Shown: in pieces, positions 33,010-43,900 of the stretch
How the letters are laid out: each line of letters begins with the position of its first letter
Numbering within the stretch: position 1 is the first letter of the stretch
NCBI GenBank assembly: GCA_019454045.1
Contig: SKCR01023807.1
Coordinates: 1-64,000 of the forward strand
DNA length: 64,000 bases
Direction: 5' to 3'
Source: Zanthoxylum bungeanum
Taxonomy: Eukaryota > Streptophyta > Magnoliopsida > Sapindales > Rutaceae
The notes under the pieces: model-generated
The model's database searches: none
Told to the model about the DNA's origin: nothing
Seen by the model: the letters and a program-made list of their open reading frames with translations, nothing else
Translations under genes and position numbers: made by a program

Positions 33010-34518
33010 ATAATTGAGCATGAAATTGACTTAGGGTTTATATACTTGAATTTGGATAATTTTGCTTGGAGCATGATTTTGTCAAATTTAGTGTTTGGTT
33101 ATGTTTGGATTATGATAACTTAGAGTTATGCATGATTAATTTGGATAAAATTTGATTAGAAATTTTTTTTCCCTATTTCTTTATGAAGGCCGAATGTAAC
33201 TAGAACCCTAGCGCTTGGTGATTTTTGAATTTTAGACAATTGGATGTGTTTAAAATGCATGGGATATATTAGTTTGTGATTTAATTGGATTGAAATCAAA
33301 ATTGATATAAAAAAGTCTCTAATTGCTGAGAGTCTTATAAGCATGTTGGATTGATTTTGTTTCAATTATGTTCGACATGAATTGATAATAATAAAGCATG
33401 ATTAATTATGTAAATTGATATTTTGGAAATGTTATTTTGAATAATTAATTATGGTTATACACTTTAATTAATTAAATTGTGAAATTTGGAATTTTAGAAT
33501 TTAATTAATTAGGCTTAATTTAGAATTGGGCTATTAATGTTGTATTTGGGCTTAATGGGCTTGGTTGGGCCAAGTTTGGTTTAGGTTAATTGGTTGTATC
33601 CAATTGGGCCTAAAACCATTTCCATAAAGTCCAAATATGATAATTGGTCCTAATGGGCCTAAATTGATTTTTGGCAAAGGGTGATTCCTTATTGGGCTTT
33701 GGTTGCCAAAGTCCATGCCTTATAAATTAATTGAAAACCCATTGGACTTTAATTAAATTGACATTGGATGTTAATTGGGCTTTGAGACCCGTTAAGATTA
33801 GATTTAGAATATAAGTTATAAAGGCTCATTAATAAAGTGTAATTATTTAATTTGGAATTAAATAAAGAATTAGTATTGAATACAAATTAAATTGGATTTA
33901 ATATTTTAGTTTGATATAATTCAAGAATTCGTACTTTGAGTACTTATTCTTAAAACGAGTTAGACTCGCGCAAATCAAATCGTTGTTTGAATATTAGATG
34001 GTCATTAATCAAAGATTAATTAATTGGATTAGATTGATTGATAACATGCTTTGTGTGAATATATGGATGTATGAATAATGTATATCAGATGGATATTAGA
34101 TGGGTGAGGGCAATTTTGGAAATTGTTGTAATAAATTTAGAATTTATTAAATTGGACCTGTCTGTCCAGCATATTACCTCTTGATTCTTTGTATTTCTCT
34201 TCTCACCTATTCCTCTAAATGTAAATGAGGTTTCTTTAGAAGTATTATGAAATTTGGGTAGAAGTAAGATTTGTGCTAGCGGGAGAGATGGAGAGATTTG
34301 TTCTAGGAACAAAATATTTTAAATATCCATCCGCATATCATTATTAATTTATTTACCGCGCCTTATTATGCTTTTAGAATGCATGGTTAAGGGTGTATGA
34401 TGAGACCTAATCAAAGATAATTAATTGGTTGCCAATTATGCAAAAAAACCCTCAACAAATATTAAGCGTTTTCCTTCCAATGAATGATTCATTCTTAAGA
34501 TCCAAGATTGGCACTAGT

Positions 34519-34898
34519 TTGTTGGCCAAAGTCAAGACCTTTGTCCATCGCGGATGTTTTTGAATCATGAAGGCTTTATTCCATATCGCATGTCTTGTCC
34601 AAGTTGTGATTTGTTGGCCAAAATCAAGAACATTTCTTGTCCATCGACATCGATTACGAAGCTTTCCCAGGTCAATGGGTCCCGCTTAACTGGAATCATT
34701 AAGCTTGTTGTGCCAAAGCCAAGGCTTAGTTGATTCAAAGGAAAAAGGTTAGAGAATATATCAGATATATTGGCATATATTAGATATATATTTCGGACTT
34801 GGATGTCCACCTACTGGATCTAGGAATTGGATGAGATCCAATTGATCTTAGAGATCTACCTAGTTAAATATCATACAACTTGTTGGCCAAAGTCAAGG
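34519..34898 (+). repeat. Four-fold leader motif (copy E)
   Basis: Copies at 34519-34536, 34611-34628, 34705-34724 and 34880-34898. Confidence 0.85.
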
Positions 34899-35068
34899 TT
34901 GTGTGTTATTTAACGGGATCCTAGCCCACTAGGAAACTAGGTTTCCCGAGTAGTACCAACAGAGGGTTAGAGGCTCGCCGAAAAATAGTGGGAGGCAATT
35001 ATTAAATTTTCAATTCGTTTAGATACTTAACAATACGCCTTCATTTCATTTTTCGTCATTACATAAAT

Positions 35069-35278
35069 ATATTAGTTGGACTAATATTTAATTGTTGTTT
35101 TAATTAAACAGTTGGACTGTATTCAAACTACTTCAATTTATAATTGATTATATAATTGGATTATAGTAATCAATATATTTGAATTTAACCAATCAATTGT
35201 AGTTGATTATATAGTTAGACTATAGTAATAATTATATTCGATTGTACCCGAAATCGTTGATTGGATAGTTGGACTATT
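35069..35278 (+). repeat. Five pre-gag hairpins (copy E)
   Basis: 35069-35087 (arms 8, loop TGG), 35108-35120 (5, TGG), 35151-35165 (6, TGG), 35211-35225 (6, TAG), 35266-35278 (5, TGG). All are perfect. Equivalent hairpins precede gag in C, D, F, G and H. Confidence 0.85.
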
Positions 35279-35286
35279 GGAATCAA

Positions 35287-36060
35287 GATAACTGAAAGAG
35301 ATTAGCGTTTAGAACATAATCCTTGGAGAAAATATCTTTAAACGACTCCAATTTTCTGAAAGGGAATAAAACCTCAGGATAGTCCTGGGAACTGAGAAGT
35401 TATTCTATTTGATAGAGAAACATCTCGGGCCTGAGCCCAGAGTTGAGCAAATAGTGGAGCATGAGTTTTGGAAAACTCATGGTGATGATAACTTTAATGC
35501 TCAATTTGTTATGCTTACCGCAATGACTCTTTAATTTCGTCGTCAGGAATAAGGATTAGATCATTATACCATGATGTTGAAATTAAAGGATCTTCATAGA
35601 TCTATTTTAGATCTTAGAAGTACAAATTGCAAAAGAAGCTCTTTCGCTCGCATATGTCAGAGGGTACATCTGTCGAGTACTAGGTGTCGCAGATGATTGC
35701 TGACATCGATCGGCTAGGTTAGCTGGGCATTACCTATGAGGCTGAGACTACCAAATATTTGATCTTATAGTCTCTACCCGAAAGCTGGGGCAGGTTCATT
35801 ATGAACCAAGAGTAAACTCTTGGAGAGTTGATGGCTATGCTCAAGGAGGCAGAGCCATAACTTCTAAAAGGGGCAAAGGCAAAATCATCACAGTCTTCTG
35901 GGAAGACAAATGACATATCCCAAGATGTCTACCTAAACTGTGGCAAACGGGGTCACTGGAAGCGTGACTGCCGTATGGACAAGGCAGACGTGAAGGAAGA
36001 GAAGACGGGCAAGGCTCCGACTTCAAGTATGTTTGTCATAAACATGTTCACTATTAGTTT
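35287..36060 (+). pseudogene. gag: Copy E gag, broken
   Basis: The start codon position reads ATA and the eighth-codon region TAG. The NVFN/DWEMNL block is disrupted by indels. The shared TAG codons lie at 35691-35693 and 35720-35722. A deletion removes part of the lysine-rich tail (joining near 35870). The knuckle at about 35930-35975 reads YLNCGKRGHWKRDC, with the first Cys replaced by Tyr. Confidence 0.8.
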
Positions 36061-37180
36061 CAAAATTGGATTTTTGATACTAGATATGGTACATAAATAT
36101 GTACTGATGTGCAGAATCTGCTGATAAGCAGGAGACTGACTTCAATTGAGATCGACCTACGAGTCGGAAACGAGATGAAAGTCACTGTTTTAACAGTAGA
36201 ATCCTAAGTTTAGAAACTACCCTTCGGGTATGTACTTAAATTAGGAAACTGTTATAATGTACCTAGTTTGACTAGAAACATTATCTCTATATCTAAGTTT
36301 AACCTGTTGCGGGTATACCTTTATATTCTAGAACACTAAGTGTTTTATTTTATAAAGATGATATTGAGATAAACACATTAGATGTGAATAACAATATTTA
36401 TATTTTGAATATAAATGAATCTCATACATATGACATGACAAATAAATAGCTCAAACTGAATAAATCAGATGAGACTTATTTTTGGCATTGTTGTCTGGGA
36501 CACATTAACAAGGCTCGTATATCCACACTTTCGAAGAGTGGGTACTAGGACAGATTTGATTCTAATCAAATGAAGTTTACGAATCTAGTTTATTAGGCAA
36601 AATGCCTAAAACACCTTTTACTTGGTAAAAGTGCAAGTGCCACCGACATGTTAGCCCTCGTTCATAGTGACGTAAGTGGGCCCATATCTAGCTAGGCTAG
36701 ATGTTGATATGAATACTTCGTAACCTCTACGGATCTGGCATCGCGTTATGGTTATGTGTATCTTATGAAACACAAGTCAGTAACTTTTAGAGTTTCGACA
36801 CGAAGTATAAAGACAAACCGGTAAAAGTATTAAAACATTACGGTCTGACCGTGATGGAAATACTTAAGTAATAAGTTTCTTGATTATTTGAAAGAGTATA
36901 GTATTCTTTCATAGTGGACTCCTCCGGAACACCTCAAATTGACGGTGTGTCCGAACAGAGAAACCGAATTTTATTGGACATGATAAGGTTAATTATGAGT
37001 CACTCTGAGCTACCATTTCCTTCTAGGGATACACATTAAACAGTGCAATACTTTTTTGAATAAGGTTCCATAAAAATCTGTTAGACAGATTTCATATTAG
37101 ATATGAACAGGAAAGAAACCGGGTTTTTTCTCATTCCTGAAGATTTGGGAATGCTAGGCATATGTTTGGATGATGCCAAA
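36061..37180 (+). pseudogene. int: Copy E protease and integrase, heavily frameshifted
   Basis: No frame above 60 aa survives, but the nucleotide sequence follows copies C and H throughout: the protease active-site region near 36070, FVYKDD-like text near 36340, the HHCC finger near 36480-36600 (FWHCCLGHINKA readable), the core near 36650-36860, and NRILLDMIRLIMSHSEL near 36965-37010. Numerous one- and two-base indels inactivate it. Confidence 0.75.
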
Positions 37181-38345
37181 CTAAAACCCAATCGGATAAG
37201 TGCCTAATTTCTAGGTTATCCTAGGGAAACCAAAGTATAGTACTTATACAATTCACAAGAGAACAATGTAATTGTTGCTCTCCATGCAGTTTTCCTAAGA
37301 GGAATACCTATATGCAGTGGTAAGTAGGAGGAAAGTAAAACTCAATGAAAATCGGAGTAATACAGTTTTAGGCACCGAATACTTAATGGAACACAAACAG
37401 TTCATCAAGGATGAAACTGTACCAATAATCTTCGAATACATAAGAACCGCGTAAGTCAGAGAGAGTCAGAAAACAACCTGGGAGGTATGGGTTTTTGATC
37501 TCACCTCTTAAAGATGTCAATCTTATTGAGGAACACTAACTGGCTACGTATAAGGAAGTGATACAAGGTATCGACTCCCTATTATGGCAAAGTACCATAA
37601 GTCCGAAATGGATTCCATGTATACCAACCAAGTTTAGACACTGGTTGATGTACCAGAAGGTATTGTGCCTATTGGTACTATATAAGTCTTCAAGGAAGAA
37701 AAACATGGATGGCAACATACAAACGTACAAAGCTAGGCTTGTAGCGAAAATGTATCATTATCAATATTGTGTTGATTTTGACGAAACCTTTTATCCCTTG
37801 CCATGATTAAATCCATTTGGATAATGCTTGCTAATGCTGTATATTTCATTTATGAAATATGGCAGTTGAACATCAAAACTGCTTTCCTTCAACGGAAACC
37901 TTTTGGAGGATGTTTATAAACATCCTAATGGTTTTGTAGTGCCAAAACATGCAAACTAGGTTTGCAAGTTAATTCGATCCATTTATGGATTGAAGCAAGC
38001 ATTCCGTTCTTGGAACCAGCGTTTTGATGTAATCATAATGGTATATGATTTAATTCAAAACGAAAATGATTCTTGTGTATATAAGGAGGTTAGTGGGAGC
38101 GCACTGACAATGATTGTTCTTTATAATGATGATGTATCATTTCTTGGAAATGATATTCCCATAATAAAATCGTGATGAAGCTTGGCTTTCATGAAATTTC
38201 TCCGTAGAATACTTGAGAGAGGCAACCTTTATTCTAGGAATAAAAATTTACTGGGACAGATCTAAAAGTTGTTGGCACTCTCCGAGAACTCGTACATTGA
38301 AAGATATGTACGTGACCTGGTGTCTCATATGCTTTGAGCATAAGG
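37181..38345 (+). pseudogene. rt: Copy E reverse transcriptase, broken
   Basis: Frames 37558-37806 and 37990-38175 retain RT text (MKQAFRSWNQRFD; QTYKARLVAKMY). The catalytic box at 38122-38133 is YNDD, Val to Asn. The one-base deletion near 37798 and the roughly 165-bp deletion near 38290 are shared with copies C and H. Confidence 0.8.
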
Positions 38346-38919
38346 AGTCACAATAAGGCCAATCCAAGTGATAGTCACTGGATTGATGTTAAGAACATCC
38401 TTAAGTATCTTATATGAACTAAGGATGTTTTCTTAAACTATGGAGAAGTAGAAATTGAAGTAACTGGGTTCACCGTTGCAAGTTTCCAAACCGACAAAAA
38501 CGACTATAAGTCATAATAAGGGTATTATATAGTGTGAATAACGGAACAGTAAGCATGAAATCTTCCAATCAAGATACTGTTGCCGAATAAACAACACAAG
38601 CGGAATATTGCTGCAGCTGAGGCAGCAAAAGAAGCATTTTGTTTCTATATAATCCTAATTAGATTAGGTTTAGTTTTGTTAGCAGCTGAGCTAGGCTACA
38701 GCACAGGCTAAAGAATTAATGGTCTCATCAACGATCCAAGTATGAACTTCAAATGATTTCATCTGATTCGTCGGATCATATATCATGGCGATGTGATGAT
38801 CGAATAAATCGCATCAGATGATAACCTTGCAAATCTGATGACGAAAGTAGTTTCTCAGTAGAAGTTTCAGTGGCCCGTACATAGTTCAGGTGTAGGACAC
38901 TTGAGTGATTGGCTATAGG
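38346..38919 (+). pseudogene. rnh: Copy E RNase H, broken
   Basis: Follows copy C: NILKYLI-type text near 38395, SSNQDTVAE near 38560, then the joint GCTGAGCTAGGCTACAGC at about 38685 that removes the LYCDNN segment. The natural stop position is the TAG near 38917. Confidence 0.75.
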
Positions 38920-38921
38920 CC

Positions 38922-38932
38922 AAGTGGGAGAT
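38922..38932 (+). other. Copy E polypurine tract
   Basis: AAGTGGGAGAT immediately before the 3' LTR at 38933. Confidence 0.8.
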
Positions 38933-40886
38933 TGTTGGACAATTATGACCAATAGCATCACTATTTGTACAGAACATGGTGTTGTAGTACAAATTCACTA
39001 TGTGACAATGGAAATTGCTCTTTTATCATTTGTAATTGGATTACCGGGATATATAAATGATAAAAGTCCATATGATTAGTTCCGGATTAATAAGATATGA
39101 GACAGTATTAATCCAATAAGGTTTAATCATTAAATATCCCTAGTCGTAGTATTATCGAGACTGGACATCGATAATGTAGGATAAACTAGTATTGCACTTG
39201 TGCGCGTTGTGGGAGCATAACGACATAGTTCTCATATATTTAATGTATTGGATACTTATGCAAGTGTAATAGGATGTTGTTTTTACCGATGGTACGGAAA
39301 CAGCTTCGCTCTGGATAGACCCCTCGAAATTCCATTGGTCGTATGACTATGTGTCTATGAAAGTCCGAATCAGGGTAGATGTATTTGGTCTTAACTTGAG
39401 ACTTGCATCGCTAATACTTGCGACAATCAATATACTTTGGTTTTGGTCGTCCGGTGCTTTAACAGGTTCCGTGTACGCCTCTTCTAGGTATATTGAGAAT
39501 CGTAATGTATTGGGTGTGATGTCAAGATGGAAGTATCAATTCAGTCATATGGAGATGATGGTCACGTAGGATAAGGAACTAGTACTCTTATGTACTGCAG
39601 TCATCAGGATAATATGACTAGGTCATGCTATCCGATTATAGAGACTAGTTACCAGAGATCCGATATATGCTTCGTACGGGGGGTAGACACAATTCCAGCC
39701 CCAGGCCTAGCATATGACATTTGATACTGGATCGTAATGCGCAATACTACGTATACTACGCCTGACAAAGATTATATATTCATTTAAGAATATTTCTGGA
39801 GAATTGGGTAGGCAAGGTGCTTTGCTAGAAGCCAACCATGTCTCGTAAATCGGTAAAAACGTAGTACGAGGTACGTACGTGTTCAGATAGTCCGACGACC
39901 GAATTTACTGCCAACATATCCAGGGATCTCATGGGTCGCTTCCGAAGATTCACCCATGACGTGTGATTCGAACATAATTAATCTAGGATTAATTACGGAG
40001 AGATTTTATCTAGGGTAAAATACTATTTGTAAAGAGAGAACGATTAATTTGGAATTAATCGATAAAAATAATATATTCGATATATTAAACAAAATTAGAT
40101 TTCGACGAGGAATTAAAATTGGATTTTAATTCGGGCAAACGAATTAATTTAGAATTAATTCGCGAGCGACGTGAATAGTAATTTTGGTAGGCATAATTAT
40201 TTAATTAAATTTATTTAATTACGTCGCAAAGGAAAATTCGTTAATTCGGAATTAGCGAACCCTAGCCCGGGAGTGTTTGCAGGCCCACTCGGATTTTGAA
40301 TTCAAGTGGGGCCCACAAGTCACATCAAGTCACATAACTAGTCATTCATTCACCTTTATGGTGATGGAAGTTGGTGTAGGAAATGATGGAAACTTGTTTT
40401 ACACTCAAAGTTAAATTGATTGACTTTTTACCAAATATTAGATTTTTGTTATATCTTTTTTTTTTTATTTTAGAAATCAAATACACAAGTCATTCACACT
40501 TATTCTCTCACTCACCATTCACTCCTAACTCTCCATTTTTCTCTCCAAAACTTGGCTTAGCCGAAACAAAGGAAGAAGAAGAAGAAAATTTTGTTGCAAA
40601 ATTTTCTAGTTGCTAGCACATTCAAAGAATCATATAAGGTGATAGGGAAACCAATCCTTGAGCTTGGAATCAACAACAAAGCTTGGAGCTTGGATTTCAT
40701 CCCCAAATGAGGAGCTTGGCCGAAACATACATCAAGGATAGCTTGGAGCAACAACCATGGAGGCAAAGTTTTGAACTTTTCTTCTACATCCAACCGAGCA
40801 TTGTAAGTATTTTCCGCATTCTTACTTTGTTGTATTCACATGATTTCTTGCTTAATTGATCTTGGTTTGACCTAGAAAACCCAACA
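38933..40886 (+). mobile_element. Copy E 3' LTR, full length
   Basis: 1954 bp, TGTTGGACAATT to AACCCAACA, collinear with the 5' LTR at 31045, including the hairpin cluster (39975 onward). Frames at 39351-39569, 40383-40616 and 40557-40793 are LTR shadows. Confidence 0.9.
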
Positions 40887-40891
40887 CCCAG
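40887..40891 (+). other. Target-site duplication of copy E, right
   Basis: CCCAG, identical to 31040-31044; the interrupted gypsy LTR resumes after it. Confidence 0.9.
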
Positions 40892-42374
40892 AGGTTGTGT
40901 TTTATCAACTCCCATATAGATCCAGTCATGCTTATTCTATGTGTGATTTGCGAACACAGTTGTGACTGGTAAATTTCTTTTATGTGTTGGTCTTCTGTTG
41001 CAGTATTACCTGAGGGTATATTGTCGACGTTTGATAGCTCGTAATGATGACTTTTGTGTGCTGTTAACAAAGAGAAAATAATCATTGATTAACTTAGAAT
41101 TAAATATGTGTAGAATTGAATATCCTCCGATTGTTGGTTTGGGATGTGAAACCTTCAGTTGATTAATAACTAGAATCAATGACTGAATATAGGAGTTTGA
41201 TATAAGAGGGATTCCCGATGTTTTACCAATCAATCTATCTCTTTCTAATAAGTTACTGCTAACGTTTTGTTTGAGTAAATTAGTTCTTGTAACCATCTCT
41301 CTGAAGAATCGACACCCCAGCTATACTGTGATAGCCGCAAGTATCTTTTAGGCGTAATTAGATACTGTTCATTCATGGGTCACTATTCACAACCACTTTC
41401 TTCATAGTTTTATGTGCAACCATGCACGGAATAGAAAACATGTGCCTCGGGCCGTGCAAGGAAGTGATGATCCGGGATCGAAAAACCCATGCTCGCTTGT
41501 ATCTCTCCATTTATAGGCGTTTTGGGGCTATCGCCGGCCCCCACAAGATGGAGGGGTGTTCGGCCCACCCCTTTGGCCCATCGCGTTGATCAGTAGGAGA
41601 AACATATAGCAATTAGCATTTTAGGTAAATTTAATATTTTAGGTTAATAATTAATAACAAAAACCCAATTGAATGAAAAGTGTATGAACTTATTACGTGC
41701 ATGCTAAGGTGAAGTTACAATCGTATGATCTTCTATCTATAAGGTTTCCCAACTTTTTCAATTTGTTATTTATTTAATTTTAGTAAATTTGATTAAATAT
41801 AATTCTCTTCTCAATAGTTTAGTTTAAGTTAAGTAGATTAGTCTTTATATTAATATGATAAATATTATGTCAATGTGGGTTCGACATCTGACTATCAATC
41901 ACTATATTACTTGAGCTATACATGCGCTTGCGTGCTAGATATATAATATGGCGACCAAGGTTTTTGATGTTGTTAACATATACATATAGTTAATTGATTT
42001 ATTCTGAATATATTTACATGACCATCAAAAGAGTCTTGTGAATAATTTAGTGTTCTAGGTTAATCTTAAATTACAAAAAAATCCAATTGAATGAAAAATG
42101 TTTGACCTCATTGCATGTATGTTTAAGTGAAGTTACAACCCTAGGTCTTTTTATCTATAAGATTTCCCAACTTTTATTATTTGTTTAATTTTAGAAAATT
42201 TGATTAAATATAATTTTCTTCTCAATAGTTTAGTTTAAGTTAAATATGTTAGTCTTGATATTAATAAAATAAAATAAAGTCCATGTGGGTTCGACATCCG
42301 ACTATCAGTCACTATATTACTTGAGTGATACGTGCTTTTGCATGCTAGATATATAATATTGCGATCAAGTGTTT
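40892..42374 (+). mobile_element. Gypsy LTR, second part, with internal duplication
   Basis: Continuation of the LTR begun at 30262. The last part contains GGGTTCGACATC and CGATCAAG text common before the PBS of Athila-like elements. A segment of about 330 bp is duplicated (41636-41968 and 42052-42371). The GC-richer stretch 41340-41630 has no match in the window and may be extra inserted DNA. No ORF with a domain. Confidence 0.65.
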
Positions 42375-42392
42375 TGGCACCATTGCCGGTGA
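41636..42392 (+). repeat. Imperfect tandem duplication of the LTR end and PBS
   Basis: Copies 41636-41990 and 42052-42392 share blocks such as TTTGATTAAATATAATT, CAATAGTTTAGTTTAAGTTA and ATGTGGGTTCGACATC. Each leads into a PBS-like sequence: TTTTTGATGTTGTTAAC in the first (decayed), TTTTGGCACCATTGCC in the second. Confidence 0.8.
42375..42392 (+). other. Gypsy primer-binding site, Asp-tRNA type, degenerate
   Basis: TGGCACCATTGCCGGTGA differs at three positions from TGGCGCCGTTGCCGGGGA, the site used by Athila/Tat elements. Confidence 0.75.
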
Positions 42393-42509
42393 CTTAATTT
42401 ATTATTCTTTATTAATATTAGGACAATTTTACTTGCTTAGCTAGACACTTATCTTTTTTTTATCTTTTTTATTTTCTTTTTTTTTTTGGTTTTGATTTCT
42501 GGCATAATT

Positions 42510-43900
42510 AACAATAATCAGCCTGAACAACAGGTAGTAGCAGCGCCTATCCTAATTCGGGATAGGACGATACCAATCATCGATGAACTTATATCACCAA
42601 TGCATACAACATCAAGACATGTATTCAAATGATACAATAATCAGCGCAGTTTGGTGGGAGGCCCGAATGAAGATCCAAATGCACATGTGCGCAATTTCTT
42701 GGAGATATGTAGAAATTTTAACTTCATCAGAAGGGTAGAAGAAGCAGTTCGCCTGCGAGCTTTCCCATATTCATTGAAAGATAGAGCTAAAGGATGGCTT
42801 CACTTAAGCATGGACAAACTTAGCCAGAAAATTCCTCGCTAAGTATTTTCCTCCCGTCAGAACAGCAAAGCTGCGTAATAACATCACATCATTCATACAA
42901 TATGACTTAAAGTTCTTATACGAGGTGTGAGAGAGATATAAAGACCTTATACGCAAGTGTCCACATCACGATATTGTAAAATGGATACAAGTCCATATCT
43001 TATATAATGGGCTTAATGGAATGATGAAGACTACAGTAGACGCAGCGGCTAGAGGTGCACTAATGGGCAAAGATGAGAATGTCGCATGAGATTTACTATA
43101 AGAGATGGCGAATAAAAACTCTCTATGGCCAAATGAAAGGAGTATGCAACAGCAAGCGGCAACAGCCCATGGGTTAGAACTAAACATAGTCATGAATGCC
43201 AAGCTAGACCAAATTTATATATGTCTATAGGTCCTTAGTAAACAAGTTATGGACAATGTTGGAGCTGCAAGTACAAGATATAAGGGAGTACTGAATGGAT
43301 AGCCCTATGCTCCAAGAGGCAAGTCTTTGAAATATGTTAACAACTACAGTAGACAATGCCATAACCTCAACTCAGATAGCTACAACTCTGGATGGCAGAC
43401 CAATCAAGGGGACGAACAGAAGCTAGATTTGGAGGAACTATTAGGAGACATGCTCAAGAATCAAGAAGCCAAGTACGATGCCATATTTCAGAGTCAAGCT
43501 GCAACCATAAGTGCATTGGAGACCTAATTTAGACAGCTTGTGATTAATCAAAGTAATAGGCCCAAATGAGCTTTCCCAAGCAACAGAAACGACAACTCCA
43601 TGAGAGAAGGGAAAGAATTATGAAATGTCATCTCAGTCATCCATGAGGAAGCAAAGATGTATGATAAAGAGCTAGACGAAGAAATTCATGAGTGCGTAAC
43701 TTATTTTGATGCTTCTTCTTATGTGAGATCTAGATCGAATGTGGAAATCTTGGACTTGTTGACAAAATAGAAAGTCATACCCTATGTCGAGAAGTTAGTG
43801 GAAGTGAAAATGGAAAAACATACAGATTATGTGACTGATGAAGTAGGTGTGTGAGGCCTTCTAGACAGATTTACATGAAGAGCATTAAATCATAGTTGTG
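42510..43900 (+). pseudogene. gag: Athila-like gag, broken and 3'-truncated
   Basis: From about 42510 the reading frame runs to a TGA near 42628 and then into the open frame 42651-42842 (VGGPNEDPNAHVRNFLEIC, VRLRAFPYSLKDRAKGWL), a clear retrotransposon gag (PF03732 type) of Athila style. After a frameshift near 42840 come KYFPPVRTAKLRNNITSFIQ, ERYKDLIRKCPHH, YNGLNG, TTVDAAARGALMGK and EMANKNSLWPNERS equivalents, with several stops. The start ATG is lost. The sequence is cut at about 43900 by the truncated LTR of copy F. Gag would form the gypsy particle. Confidence 0.8.

Larger units (their letters stand above)
33010..35286 (+). other. Copy E leader
   Basis: Non-coding leader of about 2.3 kb. 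Its parts are a TGGGCC/T-rich block at 33520-33790, the TGCTAGCGGGAGAG block near 34274, the four-fold motif (34519-34898), a conserved block ending GTGGGAGGCAA near 35000, and five small hairpins at 35069-35278 just before gag. Confidence 0.8.

Noticed and set aside
41340..41630. Possible host gene exon in a GC-richer patch of the gypsy LTR
   Set aside because: No open frame of note, no splice context, and it is flanked by LTR sequence.
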